Origin: Halalkalicoccus sp. CG83
Lineage (GTDB): Archaea > Halobacteriota > Halobacteria > Halobacteriales > Halalkalicoccaceae
Length of the DNA stretch: 64,000 nucleotides
Assembly: GCF_037081715.1 (NCBI RefSeq)
Contig: NZ_JAZDDH010000002.1
Coordinates: 186,001-250,000 of the forward strand
Direction: 5' to 3'
The first letter of the stretch is position 1, and every line of letters starts with the position of its first letter. This document shows, one piece after another, positions 39,140 to 47,721 of the stretch. The translations under genes and the position numbers were made by a program. The notes below the pieces were generated by a model that was not told where the DNA came from, did not search any database, and worked only from the letters and a program-made list of their open reading frames with translations.

Positions 39140-41185
39140 TTACTGGGGCGTGGGACTGCCGCTCGGGACCTGCCGGTCGCGATCCAGCGCGGTCGTGATG
39201 TTCTTCAGGCGGTCGACCAGCCCGTCCTTCTCCGGTTCGCCGACCAGCGCGATGTCGAGCACCTCGCTGATGTGCGAGACGGGGATGACCTCGACCTCGT
39301 CCTTGTACTCGTCCTCGATCATCACGTCCTGCTCGTTCGACTTGGGGATGATCACGGTGTCGATGCCGGACTTCGCGGCGGCCTCGATCTTGTGGGTGAC
39401 CCCGCCGACCGGGAGGACGTCGCCCCGAACGGAGAGCGAACCGGTCATCGCGACGTTCTGGGCGACCGGGATCTCCTCGAGGGCGCTGATCACCGCGGTG
39501 GCGATCGAGATCGACGCCGAGTCGCCCTCCACGCCCTCGTAGGACTGAAGGAACTGGATGTGGACGTCCATCTCGTTGATGTCCTTGTTGGTGAACTTCT
39601 TGATGATCGCGGAGACGTTCTGGACCGACTCCTGGGCGATCTCCTGGAGCTTTCCTGTTGCAATTACCTCGCCGTGGCCCTGGGTCACCTCGGCCATGAT
39701 GGGCTTGACGATACCCGAATCGTCGCCCATCACCGCCAGTCCGTTGACCCGGCCGACGACGCCGCCCTCGTTCATCGTCATGTCGTAGTCGCTGTAGCGC
39801 TCGATGAACGTGTCGGCGAGCTGCTGTTCGATCGAGCGCGAGCGCTTCTTCGCCGCGAGCACGTGATCGCGGGTCGTGTACTCCGTGCCCTCCGCTCGCG
39901 CGAGGTCGCCCGCGACGCGGATGAGCCCGCCGAGGTTACGCAGCTGAAGCGTCAAGTGGCCCTTCCGGCCGGAGCGTCGCTTGGCCTCGAGGATGACCTC
40001 CTCGATCGCCTCGCGGGTGAAGTGGGGCAGGCGGCCGTCGTTCTCGACCTCCTGGGCGATGAACCGGGCGTACTTGCGGCGCATCTCCGGCTCGTCCTCG
40101 ATGGTGTCGTCGAAGAACACCTCGTAGCCGTAGCCCTTGATCCGCGAGCGGAGCGCGGGGTGCATGTTCTCCAGGGCGTCGCGGTTGCCCGCCGCGACCA
40201 TGATGAAGTCCGTCGGGACGGGCTCGGTCTGGACCATCGCACCCGAGGAGCGCTCGCTCTGGCCGGTGATGGCGAACTCGCCCTCCTGGATCGCCGTCAT
40301 CAGGTGCTGTTGGGAACGGACGTCGAGCGTGTTGATCTCGTCGATGAACAGCACGCCGCGGTGGGACTTGTGGATCCCGCCGGCCTCGACGCGGTCGTGA
40401 CTCGGCGTCTCCATGCCGCCCGACTGGAACGGGTCGTGGCGGACGTCGCCGAGCAGCGCGCCGGCGTGGGCGCCGGTGACGTCCTCGAAGGGCGCGGTGG
40501 TGTTGTCGGCGTTGTTGATCAGGAGGTTCGGGACCATCGCGTCGCTGCCGCGGTTCGCGTACTTGAATGCGAGGTAGATGATCGCGGCGGCGATGATCCC
40601 CAGTAGGATGTTCCCGATGAACAGCGAGTAGCCGAGGATCACGATGATGATCAGCCACATGAGGATGGTCCGCATCGTGTTGCGCTTGCGGGCCTCCTCC
40701 TTGTGGGCCTCGACGATCTGTTCGCCCTTGCCCGCGGGCACGGTCCTGATCTTCGGCTCGTTGCCGTCGTCGGGGTTGTGGTAGACGAGGACGTCCTGGA
40801 GATCCTCGTTGGGCAGCAGCTGGCTCATCGCCTTCGCCAGCATCGACTTACCCGTCCCGGGCGAGCCGATCATCAGCATGTGGCGTCGTTGCTTTGCGGC
40901 CTTGCGGGCGACCTCCTGGGCGTGGTCCTGGCCGATCACCTGATCGACCAGCTTGTCGGGGACCTCGATGTCCTCGGTGGAGTCGATCTTGAGCCCGCCG
41001 AGGAGGTCGTCCTCGTTCTCCTCGTCGATCTCGGCCTCGAAGCCGACGTCGACGTCACTGCCGAGCGCGTCGTCCTCCGACTCCGGCTCGGAGCCGTCGC
41101 CGACGTCGGGCTCGGGCCCCGCGTCCGAAGACTCGTTCACCCCGTCCTCGTAGGGGGGTTCGCCGGTGTCTCTCTCGTTGCTCAT
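39140..41185 (-). CDS. lonB: Membrane-bound ATP-dependent protease LonB
   Basis: 681 residues from ATG 41185. An acidic N-terminal tail precedes the Walker A GSPGTGKS (107-114). Two transmembrane helices at about 172-190 and 191-208 anchor it within the AAA domain, the hallmark of archaeal LonB. Walker B is VLFIDEINTLD. The protease domain has catalytic Ser near residue 556 (EGDSAS) and Lys in VTHKIEAAAK. Essential in Haloferax, where it controls lipid and carotenoid enzymes. Its promoter has a palindrome. Confidence 0.95.
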   Translation of the reverse strand: MSNERDTGEPPYEDGVNESSDAGPEPDVGDGSEPESEDDALGSDVDVGFEAEIDEENEDDLLGGLKIDSTEDIEVPDKLVDQVIGQDHAQEVARKAAKQRRHMLMIGSPGTGKSMLAKAMSQLLPNEDLQDVLVYHNPDDGNEPKIRTVPAGKGEQIVEAHKEEARKRNTMRTILMWLIIIVILGYSLFIGNILLGIIAAAIIYLAFKYANRGSDAMVPNLLINNADNTTAPFEDVTGAHAGALLGDVRHDPFQSGGMETPSHDRVEAGGIHKSHRGVLFIDEINTLDVRSQQHLMTAIQEGEFAITGQSERSSGAMVQTEPVPTDFIMVAAGNRDALENMHPALRSRIKGYGYEVFFDDTIEDEPEMRRKYARFIAQEVENDGRLPHFTREAIEEVILEAKRRSGRKGHLTLQLRNLGGLIRVAGDLARAEGTEYTTRDHVLAAKKRSRSIEQQLADTFIERYSDYDMTMNEGGVVGRVNGLAVMGDDSGIVKPIMAEVTQGHGEVIATGKLQEIAQESVQNVSAIIKKFTNKDINEMDVHIQFLQSYEGVEGDSASISIATAVISALEEIPVAQNVAMTGSLSVRGDVLPVGGVTHKIEAAAKSGIDTVIIPKSNEQDVMIEDEYKDEVEVIPVSHISEVLDIALVGEPEKDGLVDRLKNITTALDRDRQVPSGSPTPQ

Positions 41186-41197
41186 AGAATCTGGTTG

Positions 41198-41232
41198 CTG
41201 ATGAAAATCAGGGTTGCGCAACTGATATACTT
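41198..41232 (-). promoter_or_regulatory. lonB promoter with palindromic candidate operator
   Basis: The TATA element AAGTATATC (41224-41232, minus strand) is followed at once by the 10-bp palindrome GTTGCGCAAC (41213-41222), between TATA and the predicted start site near 41200. A further short inverted repeat CTGAT/ATCAG spans 41198-41211. Such placement would let a dimeric repressor block polymerase recruitment. Confidence 0.5.
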
Positions 41233-41304
41233 TCTCCCTGCTCGTGATCGATGGACCGACTCGCTACGCTTTTGAGGGCACGGATTGTCGGTTCGAGCAG
41301 AAAT

Positions 41305-41826
41305 ATGAGGCGGGGCTTCTACATCGGCCGGTTCCAGCCGTACCACAACGGCCACCACCGCATGGTCGACCGGATCGCGAACGAGGTCGACGAGCTCGTC
41401 CTCGGGATCGGCAGCGCGGGCGACTCCCACTCGAGACACGATCCGTTCACCGCCGGCGAGCGCATCATGATGCTCACCAAGTCGCTGGTCGACTACGATA
41501 TCGTGACCTACGCCGTTCCCATCGAGGACCTCGATCGAAACTCGGTCTGGGTCAGCCACGTCCAGAGCATGAGCCCGGACTTCGAGGTCGCGTACTCGAA
41601 CAACCCGCTCGTGATCCAGCTGTTCAGCGAGGCCGGCGTCGAGGTGCGCCAGTCGCCGATGTTCAACCGCGAGGAGCTCGAGGGTACCGAGGTACGCGAG
41701 CGCATGATCGAGGATCAGAACTGGGAGAAGCTGGTCCCCGATCCCGTCGTGGAGGTCGTCCGCGAGACCAACGGCATCGAACGACTCCAGCGGGTCAGCG
41801 AGACCGACACGAACGGAACAGAATGA
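41305..41826 (+). CDS. nadM: Nicotinamide-nucleotide adenylyltransferase
   Basis: 173 residues from ATG 41305. GFYIGRFQPYHNGHH (residues 4-18) is the (H/T)xGH nucleotidyltransferase motif with a preceding GRFQP loop typical of archaeal NadM. DPFTAGERIMM follows, and MFNREELEGTEVRERM is the ISxTxxR-like motif. It makes NAD from NMN and ATP. It overlaps the following SAM hydrolase gene by 4 bases. The upstream extension was rejected because NadM begins directly with the strand before GRFQP. Confidence 0.95.
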   Translation: MRRGFYIGRFQPYHNGHHRMVDRIANEVDELVLGIGSAGDSHSRHDPFTAGERIMMLTKSLVDYDIVTYAVPIEDLDRNSVWVSHVQSMSPDFEVAYSNNPLVIQLFSEAGVEVRQSPMFNREELEGTEVRERMIEDQNWEKLVPDPVVEVVRETNGIERLQRVSETDTNGTE

Positions 41827-42602
41827 TCACGCTCGCTTCGGACTTCGGCACGCCGTATCCGGCGGCGATGAAGGGCGTGATCCTCTCGCGAATCGACGCC
41901 CGGCTCGTCGATATCGCCCACGACTTCCCTCGCCAGGACCCCCGTACCGCGGCGTTCTGGTTGCGCGAGATCCTGCCCTGGTTCCCGCCCGCAGTCCACC
42001 TCGCGGTGATCGACCCCGGCGTCGGCACCGACCGCGCGGCGCTGGTCGTTCGAGCGGGCGAGGGTGCGCTCGTCGGCCCCGACAACGGCGTGCTCCTCCC
42101 GGCGGCCCGCCGTCTAGGGGAGCCCGAGGTCCTCGCGATCGACCCCTCGGACGAGACGTTCCCCGACATCGGCGGGGAGGGAAGCACGTTCGACGGCCGG
42201 GACGTCTTCGCGCCCGCGGCCGCCGAGATCCACGAGGCCGGGGTCGACACCCTCGAGGAACTCGAGTGGCTCTCGCCCGTCGAGGACGAGGAGTACGTCG
42301 ACCTCGAGTTCCCCGAGCCCGAGATCCGCGAGAGCGAGGCCATCGGCGAGGTGCTCGTGCTCGACGGCTTCGGCAACGCGATCACCAACGTTCCCGGGAG
42401 CGTGCTGGAGGGCCGGTTCGGCACCGAGGTGGCGGTCAACGGCACCGCCGTCCCCGCCGAACGGAGCTACGCACACGTCGACCCCGGCGAGCGTCTCGTG
42501 ACGGTCGGGAGCCACGGCAACGTGGAGCTCGCGGCCAACGCGAGCCGCGGCGACGAGGCGTTCGGCGTCGAACCCGGCTCGGAGGTTCGGATCGACTTCT
42601 GA
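41823..42602 (+). CDS. S-adenosyl-L-methionine hydroxide adenosyltransferase family (DUF62)
   Basis: 259 residues. Features: ITLASDFGTPYPAAMKGVI (Asp 7 is the strand-1 adenosine ligand), AVIDPGVGTDRAALVV, GPDNGVL, DGRDVFAPAAAE, and VLDGFGNAITNV. These are the signature of the SAM hydroxide adenosyltransferase/fluorinase family, which cleaves SAM to adenosine and methionine with water. It is coupled to nadM by an ATGA overlap, so a function in adenine-nucleotide or SAM recycling is plausible, but the physiological role is open. Confidence 0.92.
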   Translation: MITLASDFGTPYPAAMKGVILSRIDARLVDIAHDFPRQDPRTAAFWLREILPWFPPAVHLAVIDPGVGTDRAALVVRAGEGALVGPDNGVLLPAARRLGEPEVLAIDPSDETFPDIGGEGSTFDGRDVFAPAAAEIHEAGVDTLEELEWLSPVEDEEYVDLEFPEPEIRESEAIGEVLVLDGFGNAITNVPGSVLEGRFGTEVAVNGTAVPAERSYAHVDPGERLVTVGSHGNVELAANASRGDEAFGVEPGSEVRIDF

Positions 42603-42664
42603 TCAGCGGGATCCGCCGTCAGTCCCGGAACGATCTCTTATGCCCCTCGTCCATCAGGTGGTCC

Positions 42665-42673
42665 CTCTATACG
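42665..42673 (+). promoter_or_regulatory. TATA-like box of the 49-residue basic protein gene
   Basis: CTCTATACG is centred 27 nt before ATG 42696, the spacing of a leaderless gene. It is the main support for that short gene besides its codon composition. Confidence 0.45.
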
Positions 42674-42695
42674 GTCCGCTAGCGTTCTACTACGT

Positions 42696-42845
42696 ATGGG
42701 TGCCCCTTCCCCTCGGTCCAAACGAACGGCATATGCAGCGAAAATCGCTCGCGCACGAGGAGGTGCTGATGAGTATGACGAGCGAGCGAAAGAGCAGCGT
42801 CCGCGGTCCTTTGCGGCACGGATCGCCTGGGCTCGCAACCGGTAG
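42696..42845 (+). CDS. 49-residue arginine-rich mini-protein
   Basis: Begins MGAPSPRSKRTAYAAKIARA, has DEYDERAKEQRPRSFAAR in the middle and ends WARNR. It is basic, unusual in a halophile with acidic proteins, and would be an amphipathic helix. A TATA-like box is 27 nt upstream. It could bind nucleic acid or the ribosome, which is speculation. No homologue is recognised. The overlapping open frames in other phases lack a promoter at the right distance. Confidence 0.45.
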   Translation: MGAPSPRSKRTAYAAKIARARGGADEYDERAKEQRPRSFAARIAWARNR

Positions 42846-43191
42846 CCACGGCTGGCCGTTCTCGAGAGTCGTCCGGTTCCTTCCCGTCGGTATTTCGGCC
42901 TCGAACCGTGATGATTCTCGGATCGAACTCAAGCGTTCCCCTGAAGGAAACGACACGCTCGTGGATAGCCTCGAATCATCGAAGGGAGTGGAGCCTTAGA
43001 TGAACCACTCGGCAGTCGAGAGATGTGCCGTGCTGAATACAGAGCGCGTATTTCTCACTCGACGCTTCCGGACGGAGTCGATCGAATCGGCGTAGACGGC
43101 CGATACGGATGGTACTGACTACGGCACGGGGCATCGATAAAAGTAGGGTCGTGTTTCAGTGTCGCCGATAGGCGACGGGCTGAAGCAGGTA
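42846..43191. other. Intergenic stretch with no clear gene
   Basis: 346 bases between the mini-protein and cspA. The composition is less GC-rich than the flanks and frames lack coding bias. Its right end holds the cspA terminator hairpin at 43161-43176. I see nothing else supported. Confidence 0.5.
43161..43176 (-). terminator. cspA terminator hairpin
   Basis: GTCGCC/GGCGAC with a GATA loop, extended by outer TTCAG/CTGAA pairs, begins about 15 nt after the cspA stop on the minus strand and is followed by a CTTTTATC tract around 43137-43143. Confidence 0.6.
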
Positions 43192-43386
43192 TTACGCGCG
43201 AACGACGTTCGTCGCTCGGGGGCCCTTGGGAGCCTGTTCGATATCGAACTCGATGTCCTGTCCTTCCTCGAGGTCCGGGCCGCCGACGTCCTCCATGTGG
43301 AAGAAAACGTCATCGTCCGCATCCTCAGTGGAAATAAATCCGTAGCCGCCAGTGTCGTTGAAGAAATCAACCTTTCCGTTTGCCAT
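43192..43386 (-). CDS. cspA: Cold-shock domain protein
   Basis: 64 residues, a single five-strand OB fold. RNP1-like GGYGFIST is at residues 13-20, and RNP2-like DVFFHMEDV is at 26-34. It starts ANGKVDFFNDTGG, the usual haloarchaeal form. These proteins bind single-stranded RNA/DNA and act as RNA chaperones. There is a long upstream spacer without an obvious close TATA box, so the mRNA may carry a 5' leader, which is common for cold-shock control. Confidence 0.95.
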   Translation of the reverse strand: MANGKVDFFNDTGGYGFISTEDADDDVFFHMEDVGGPDLEEGQDIEFDIEQAPKGPRATNVVRA

Positions 43387-43794
43387 TGCAAACAGACGTA
43401 GACCTGAAGTGCGGATAACGGTTCCGAGAGTCGTGGTATCACGACCGCCGTCGAGTCCGAATGGGGATCATCCCTGATTCGACCCTCCCACAGCAGCTAC
43501 TAACCGCCCTCTTAGCACGATCGTATGCTACTCTCCAGGAAAGCTAGCGACGAGAAGTGAAACGAACCGCGGCCTGTCCTGACGAATTCGTCCTCTGGAT
43601 CGTGTTCAGACGCCGAGCAAGCACGGTTTTGCCGGCTTCTGCGGATAGCATTACCGGCTCAGCATTTCTTCACGGGGTTTCATCGTTACCGATCTAACTA
43701 CTCTGTACGATCCACACCACGTCTAAACGCGACCCGGAGGATGAGAAATACAGATACGACGCTGATCGATGGAGGTGACCCCATCAGCGGGCCA
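43387..43794. other. Intergenic stretch upstream of cspA
   Basis: 408 bases with lower GC and no frame showing convincing coding bias. It would contain the cspA promoter and leader and the 3' end of the gene transcribed from 44127. No repeats or strong hairpins were seen. Confidence 0.45.
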
Positions 43795-44127
43795 TCAACG
43801 GGATATCAGTCCCTGTATTCGGTTTCGAACGTCGTCGGCGGAGTTGTATAGTTCATCGTCGATCGAAGCAAGCACTTCTCTAATGGTTTTCGACCCGCCC
43901 TGTGTTTCGACTTCATGGTCGCCGTGGGCGCTGATGAGTTCGTCGGTGGTCGTCGGATAGTCGTGATTTTCGAGCTCTTCATCCAGGTCGCCGAGCTGAT
44001 CGTTGGATTCGGAGTCTATCGGTTCGGGTTCGTCGGCGCGGTCACGCGCCTCCTGAAGTTCCCGTTCTCGTTGGCGTCGCTCTTCGTCATCCGCTTGCTT
44101 ATCTCGTGTGTTTTTGGTATCTGCCAT
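43795..44127 (-). CDS. DUF5789-like small acidic protein
   Basis: 110 residues. The first half is highly charged and probably disordered or coiled (ERRQRERELQEARDRADE). The second half, with NHDYPTTTDELISAHGDHEV and KTIREVLASIDDELYNSADD, matches what I recall of haloarchaeal DUF5789, a small predicted winged-helix-like domain of unknown function. The start MADTKNTRDKQADDEE is preceded by an AT-rich stretch. Confidence 0.65.
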   Translation of the reverse strand: MADTKNTRDKQADDEERRQRERELQEARDRADEPEPIDSESNDQLGDLDEELENHDYPTTTDELISAHGDHEVETQGGSKTIREVLASIDDELYNSADDVRNRIQGLISR

Positions 44128-44726
44128 CCTACGATTTAGAACTGGGAGCGGGATAAGGGTGTGGCCGTTCGCCGGTCCGTTCCTCCCGGATTCACCTGAC
44201 GGCCGAGTACACGGTATCGACCACCGGGTCAGTTACTCTGCACACGTACTGAGCAGCCGATTCAGCGTCGCTCACTCGAACGCTCGAAATCTGCGTGCTG
44301 AACTCAGCCTCCGTATTCAACACGCCGACCCCGATCAGTTCGCGATCCGTGACGTTGAGTATGGACGACTGGAAAGGGGCGAAGCACGCGCCGTGCGCCG
44401 ACGGGAGCGATGCGACGAGCGGGACTACGGCTGTCGGATCTGCGGCTCTCCGTACCGGTCGAGACCCGCGGTCCGTTACGACTGCGGAACGAGACGGTCG
44501 TGGCGATCGAACGCGTCCTCGCCGGAAGCAATCCGTAGCGGCGTCACACGACACGTTCATCGGCGATCGTCCTCATCGGGCGGTTCCTCGGAGAGGGCAG
44601 CCGTCTGGAGCTCAAGAAACGCATACCGCGATTGAGAAATCGCCGACCGTCCGAAACGGCGTCGGATGACGGTTCGGAACGGAGCCGACGGAAACGGGTT
44701 TTCGAAGCGCGTTGGGCGGTCTCTGT
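44128..44726. other. Low-density intergenic region with a coding-like remnant
   Basis: 599 bases between the DUF5789-like gene and an SDR gene, both on the minus strand. Only 44192-44365 (minus) looks protein-coding. Everything else lacks coding bias on either strand. GC is lower than in surrounding genes. It may be decayed accessory DNA. Confidence 0.4.
44192..44365 (-). pseudogene. Possible gene remnant
   Basis: The minus-strand frame reads SILNVTDRELIGVGVLNTEA and on to DTVYSAVR before the stop, with acidic, haloarchaeal-like composition. Upstream the same frame turns Arg/Pro-rich and non-protein-like, and no start with a promoter is seen. It could be the 3' end of a decayed gene. I do not recognise the family. 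Confidence 0.2.
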
Positions 44727-45611
44727 TCAGCCGTTGACGACCGATCCGCCGTTGAGATGCAGCGTCTGGCCGGTCATGTACGAGGAGTCCTCGCAGGCGA
44801 GGTAGACGTACGCCGGGCCCAGTTCGCTGGGCTGGCCCGGACGTCCCATCGGGACGTCGGTGCCGAACTCCTCGACCATCTCGGGGTCGTACTGGCCGAT
44901 CGTCGCCGGGATCAGCGGCGTCCAGATCGGCCCCGGCGCGACCTGATTGACCCGGATGCCCTCGCTCGCGACCTGCTGGGAGAGCGAGCGCGTAAAGGCG
45001 ACGATCGCGCCCTTCGTCGAGGAGTAGTCGACCAGCGTGGCCTTGCCGACGTAGGCGTTGATCGAGGTCGTGTTGATGATCGCGTCGCCGTCGTCCAGGT
45101 GCGGCAGCACCGCCCGCGCCATGTAGAAGTAGCCGTGGACGTTGGTGGCGAACGTCTCCTCCCACTGCTCGTCGGTGATCTCCGCGAGATCGCTCTTGAC
45201 GACCTGCGTCGCCGCGTTGTTGACCAGGACGTTCACGCCGCCGAACTCCTCGGCGACCTCCTCGACGACGGCCTGACAGAACGCGCTGTCGCGGACGTCT
45301 CCCTCGATCGTCAGGCAGTCTTGTCCCTCCGCCTCGATCATCTCGGCCGTCTCCGCCGCGTCCTCCTCCTCCTCGAGATAGACGACGGCGACGTCGGCGC
45401 CCTCCCGGGCGAAGTGCACCGCGGCGGCCCGCCCGATGCCGCTGTCCCCGCCCGTCACGATCGCGACCGTCCCGTCCATCTTTCCGCTTCCCCGGTAGTC
45501 GTCGCGGATGAACTCGGCCGAGGGCTGCATCTCGCCCTCGACGCCCGGGCGTCGGTCCTGTTCCTGTGGCTCGATCTCTTCGGCCTTCTCGCGCGCGTCC
45601 TGATGCGTCAT
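44727..45611 (-). CDS. SDR-family oxidoreductase (glucose/general stress dehydrogenase type)
   Basis: 294 residues from ATG 45611 (MTHQDAREKAE); an upstream ATG at 45656 is also possible. N-terminal extension of about 40 residues (PGVEGEMQPSAEFIRDDYRG) is typical of the YhdF/YdaD-like SDR group. The Rossmann motif is VTGGDSGIGRAAA, with NNAA, TTSINAY and YSSTKGAI as the Ser-Tyr-Lys site. C-terminal SSYMTGQTLHLNGG closes the family pattern. In bacteria related genes belong to general stress regulons; the substrate is not established. Confidence 0.88.
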   Translation of the reverse strand: MTHQDAREKAEEIEPQEQDRRPGVEGEMQPSAEFIRDDYRGSGKMDGTVAIVTGGDSGIGRAAAVHFAREGADVAVVYLEEEEDAAETAEMIEAEGQDCLTIEGDVRDSAFCQAVVEEVAEEFGGVNVLVNNAATQVVKSDLAEITDEQWEETFATNVHGYFYMARAVLPHLDDGDAIINTTSINAYVGKATLVDYSSTKGAIVAFTRSLSQQVASEGIRVNQVAPGPIWTPLIPATIGQYDPEMVEEFGTDVPMGRPGQPSELGPAYVYLACEDSSYMTGQTLHLNGGSVVNG

Positions 45612-45725
45612 GGACGGCGATACTCCCGGAGGCGTGTTGAGCGTCCGCGTTGCCATGGAATGCTTTCGCCCTCCCGGATCGCCGACATCCACGCGTTTAG
45701 GCCCCTTCGACGAGGACGATGGTCC

Positions 45726-46934
45726 GTGACGCGTTCCGCGGGCCGACGGAGCTACCTCGCGCTCGTCCTCGGGAGCGCGAGCTACGCCTGTCTGTTGTTC
45801 GTCTGGTTCCTGCTCCCGGCGTTTCTCACGCCGGTCATCGACGACCTCGGCCTCACGGGCTGGCAGGCCGGCGTGCTCGTCGGGGCCGTTCCCCTCACCT
45901 ACATCCCGCTCTCGCTGATCAGCGGGCTCGCGATCGACCGGATCGGTCCCCGCTGGGGAATCGGCGTCGGCCTGCTGGTCTTCGGCGCCGCGGGCGCCGC
46001 CCGCGGGTTTGCGACCGGCTTTCCGACGATGCTCGTACTGACGCTGTTGGTGGGGGTGGGCGCGACCGGCATCACGTTCGGGCTTCCCAAACTCGTCGCG
46101 GCGCTCTTTCTCGAGGACAGGGTGGGCTCCGCCTCGACGGTCTACGTGCTCGGATCGTACGCGGGATCGGCGTCGGCGTTCGCGATCGGCCGGCCCGTTC
46201 TGGGACCGGCGCTGGGCGGCTGGCGGCCCACCTTCGTCCGCAGCGGCCTCGCCGTCATCGCGTTCGCGCTCGTCTGGTTCCTCGGGACGAGACGCATCGA
46301 CCCCCGCGACGCGGACGACGGACGGGCCTTCTCGCTCGGTTCGCTGCGCGAGGACGCCGCTCGGGTGCTCTCGAACCGCTCGATGGCGCTGCTCGTGGCG
46401 ATCGGGACGGCCTACCTGCTCGTGAGCCACGGCCTGCAGGGCTGGCTCGTGACGCTCTTCGAGTCCCGCGGCGTCCGTCCCGCGCTCGCCGGACTCACCA
46501 CCACGGTGCTCGTCGCCGGACAGGTCGTCGGCGCGCTCTCGATTCCACCCCTGTCGGATCGACACTCGGCGCGCCGGCCGGCGGTCGTCCTCGCGGGGTT
46601 GCTCGTGACCGCCGGGACGACGACCCTGCTGGTGTCTGACTCCACGCTCGCGCCCGCGGCCGTCGGCATCGTCGCCGTCGGGATCGGTCTCGGCGGGATC
46701 GGGCCGCTGTTGCGCGCGATCCCGGTCGAACTGGAGGGGATCGGTCCCGGTCTCACTGCGACGGCGGTCGGGTTCGTCTTCGCCGTCGGCGAGATCGGCG
46801 GTTTTCTGGGGCCGTTTCTCGTCGGCTCGCTTCGCGACGCGACCGGCTCGTTCGTCCCCGGGCTGGCGGCGATCGCGCTGGCGGGACTGGCGATCGCCGC
46901 CGCGGGCTGGCAGATGACCGGGATCGACTCGTAA
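45726..46934 (+). CDS. MFS transporter
   Basis: 402 residues from GTG 45726 (VTRSAGRRSYLALVLG), with twelve predicted hydrophobic helices. Features are DRIGPRWGIGVG after helix 2 (the MFS A-like motif), GATGITFGLPKLVAALF in helix 4-5, and the second-half loop PPLSDRHSARRPAVV. It resembles nitrate/cyanate-like or sugar-phosphate MFS groups only vaguely. The longer open frame upstream runs antisense through the SDR gene and is not coding. The substrate is unknown. Confidence 0.82.
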   Translation: MTRSAGRRSYLALVLGSASYACLLFVWFLLPAFLTPVIDDLGLTGWQAGVLVGAVPLTYIPLSLISGLAIDRIGPRWGIGVGLLVFGAAGAARGFATGFPTMLVLTLLVGVGATGITFGLPKLVAALFLEDRVGSASTVYVLGSYAGSASAFAIGRPVLGPALGGWRPTFVRSGLAVIAFALVWFLGTRRIDPRDADDGRAFSLGSLREDAARVLSNRSMALLVAIGTAYLLVSHGLQGWLVTLFESRGVRPALAGLTTTVLVAGQVVGALSIPPLSDRHSARRPAVVLAGLLVTAGTTTLLVSDSTLAPAAVGIVAVGIGLGGIGPLLRAIPVELEGIGPGLTATAVGFVFAVGEIGGFLGPFLVGSLRDATGSFVPGLAAIALAGLAIAAAGWQMTGIDS

Positions 46935-47042
46935 CACGAGAACCTGCCGGTCGCTCCGGCTCGACGTACGAACCGGTTCGGCGTCGGCTCGTCGGGACGA
47001 CTCGGGCGAACGAACTCCGCACCGATCACGTGAATAGGGGTG

Positions 47043-47669
47043 ATGGTCGAGTTGTGCTCGGAGATGAGCGACGCTTTCGCGCTGATGAACGTGATCGGCC
47101 TGCTCGCGTTCGCCATCGTCGGATCGCTCAAGGGTGCGGAAGCCGACCTCGATCTGTTCGGCGTCGTCGTTCTCGGGGTTCTGACCGCGCTCGGCGGGGG
47201 GACCGTCCGAGATACCCTCGTCGGTCAGGTCCCGCTCGCGCTCCGCGCGACGACCGACGTGCTGGTAGTGCTTCTGGGCGTCGGCCTCGCGCTCGTCGTC
47301 ATCCGATCGTTCGGCGATCTGCGTGATCACCCGATCGTGTTGATTCCCGACGCGGTCGGACTCGCGGCCTTCGCGGCGACCGGCGCGTCCGTCGGCTACG
47401 AGGCCGGCCTCACCCCGTTCGGGATCGTCGTCCTCGCCGCGCTGACCGCCGTCGGCGGTGGGAGTCTCTGTGATCTCCTCCTCGTTCGTGTGCCGGTCGT
47501 CCTCCGTGAGGGTTTCTATGCGACCCCTGCCGTGATCGGCGGGGTAGCCTTCTGGATCGCCGTTTCCATCGGTATCTCGATCGGTCTCGCGACGATCGGC
47601 TGTGCCGGACTCGTCCTCGCGCTTCGCCTGCTCGCGCTGCGTCGTGGATGGGGATTGCCGACGGTGTAG
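47043..47669 (+). CDS. TRIC/UPF0126-family cation channel
   Basis: 208 residues with seven hydrophobic segments arranged as two related halves of three helices, each with a glycine-rich kinked motif: TALGGGTVRDTLVG (about residues 49-62) and TAVGGGSLCDLLLV (about 136-149). These GGGxxRD-like repeats define prokaryotic TRIC channels, which form trimers conducting potassium. ATG 47043 was preferred to the adjacent GTG 47040. It is convergent with the thermosome gene across a hairpin-rich spacer. Confidence 0.88.
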   Translation: MVELCSEMSDAFALMNVIGLLAFAIVGSLKGAEADLDLFGVVVLGVLTALGGGTVRDTLVGQVPLALRATTDVLVVLLGVGLALVVIRSFGDLRDHPIVLIPDAVGLAAFAATGASVGYEAGLTPFGIVVLAALTAVGGGSLCDLLLVRVPVVLREGFYATPAVIGGVAFWIAVSIGISIGLATIGCAGLVLALRLLALRRGWGLPTV

Positions 47670-47721
47670 CGGCCCGCGTCTCACACTCACGAGCGAGCCG
47701 CGAAGCGGTGAGCGAGCGTCC

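Noticed and set aside
42846-43794. Integrated element around cspA
   Set aside because: GC is lower, but there is no integrase, direct repeat or tRNA end, and cspA itself is a normal chromosomal gene.
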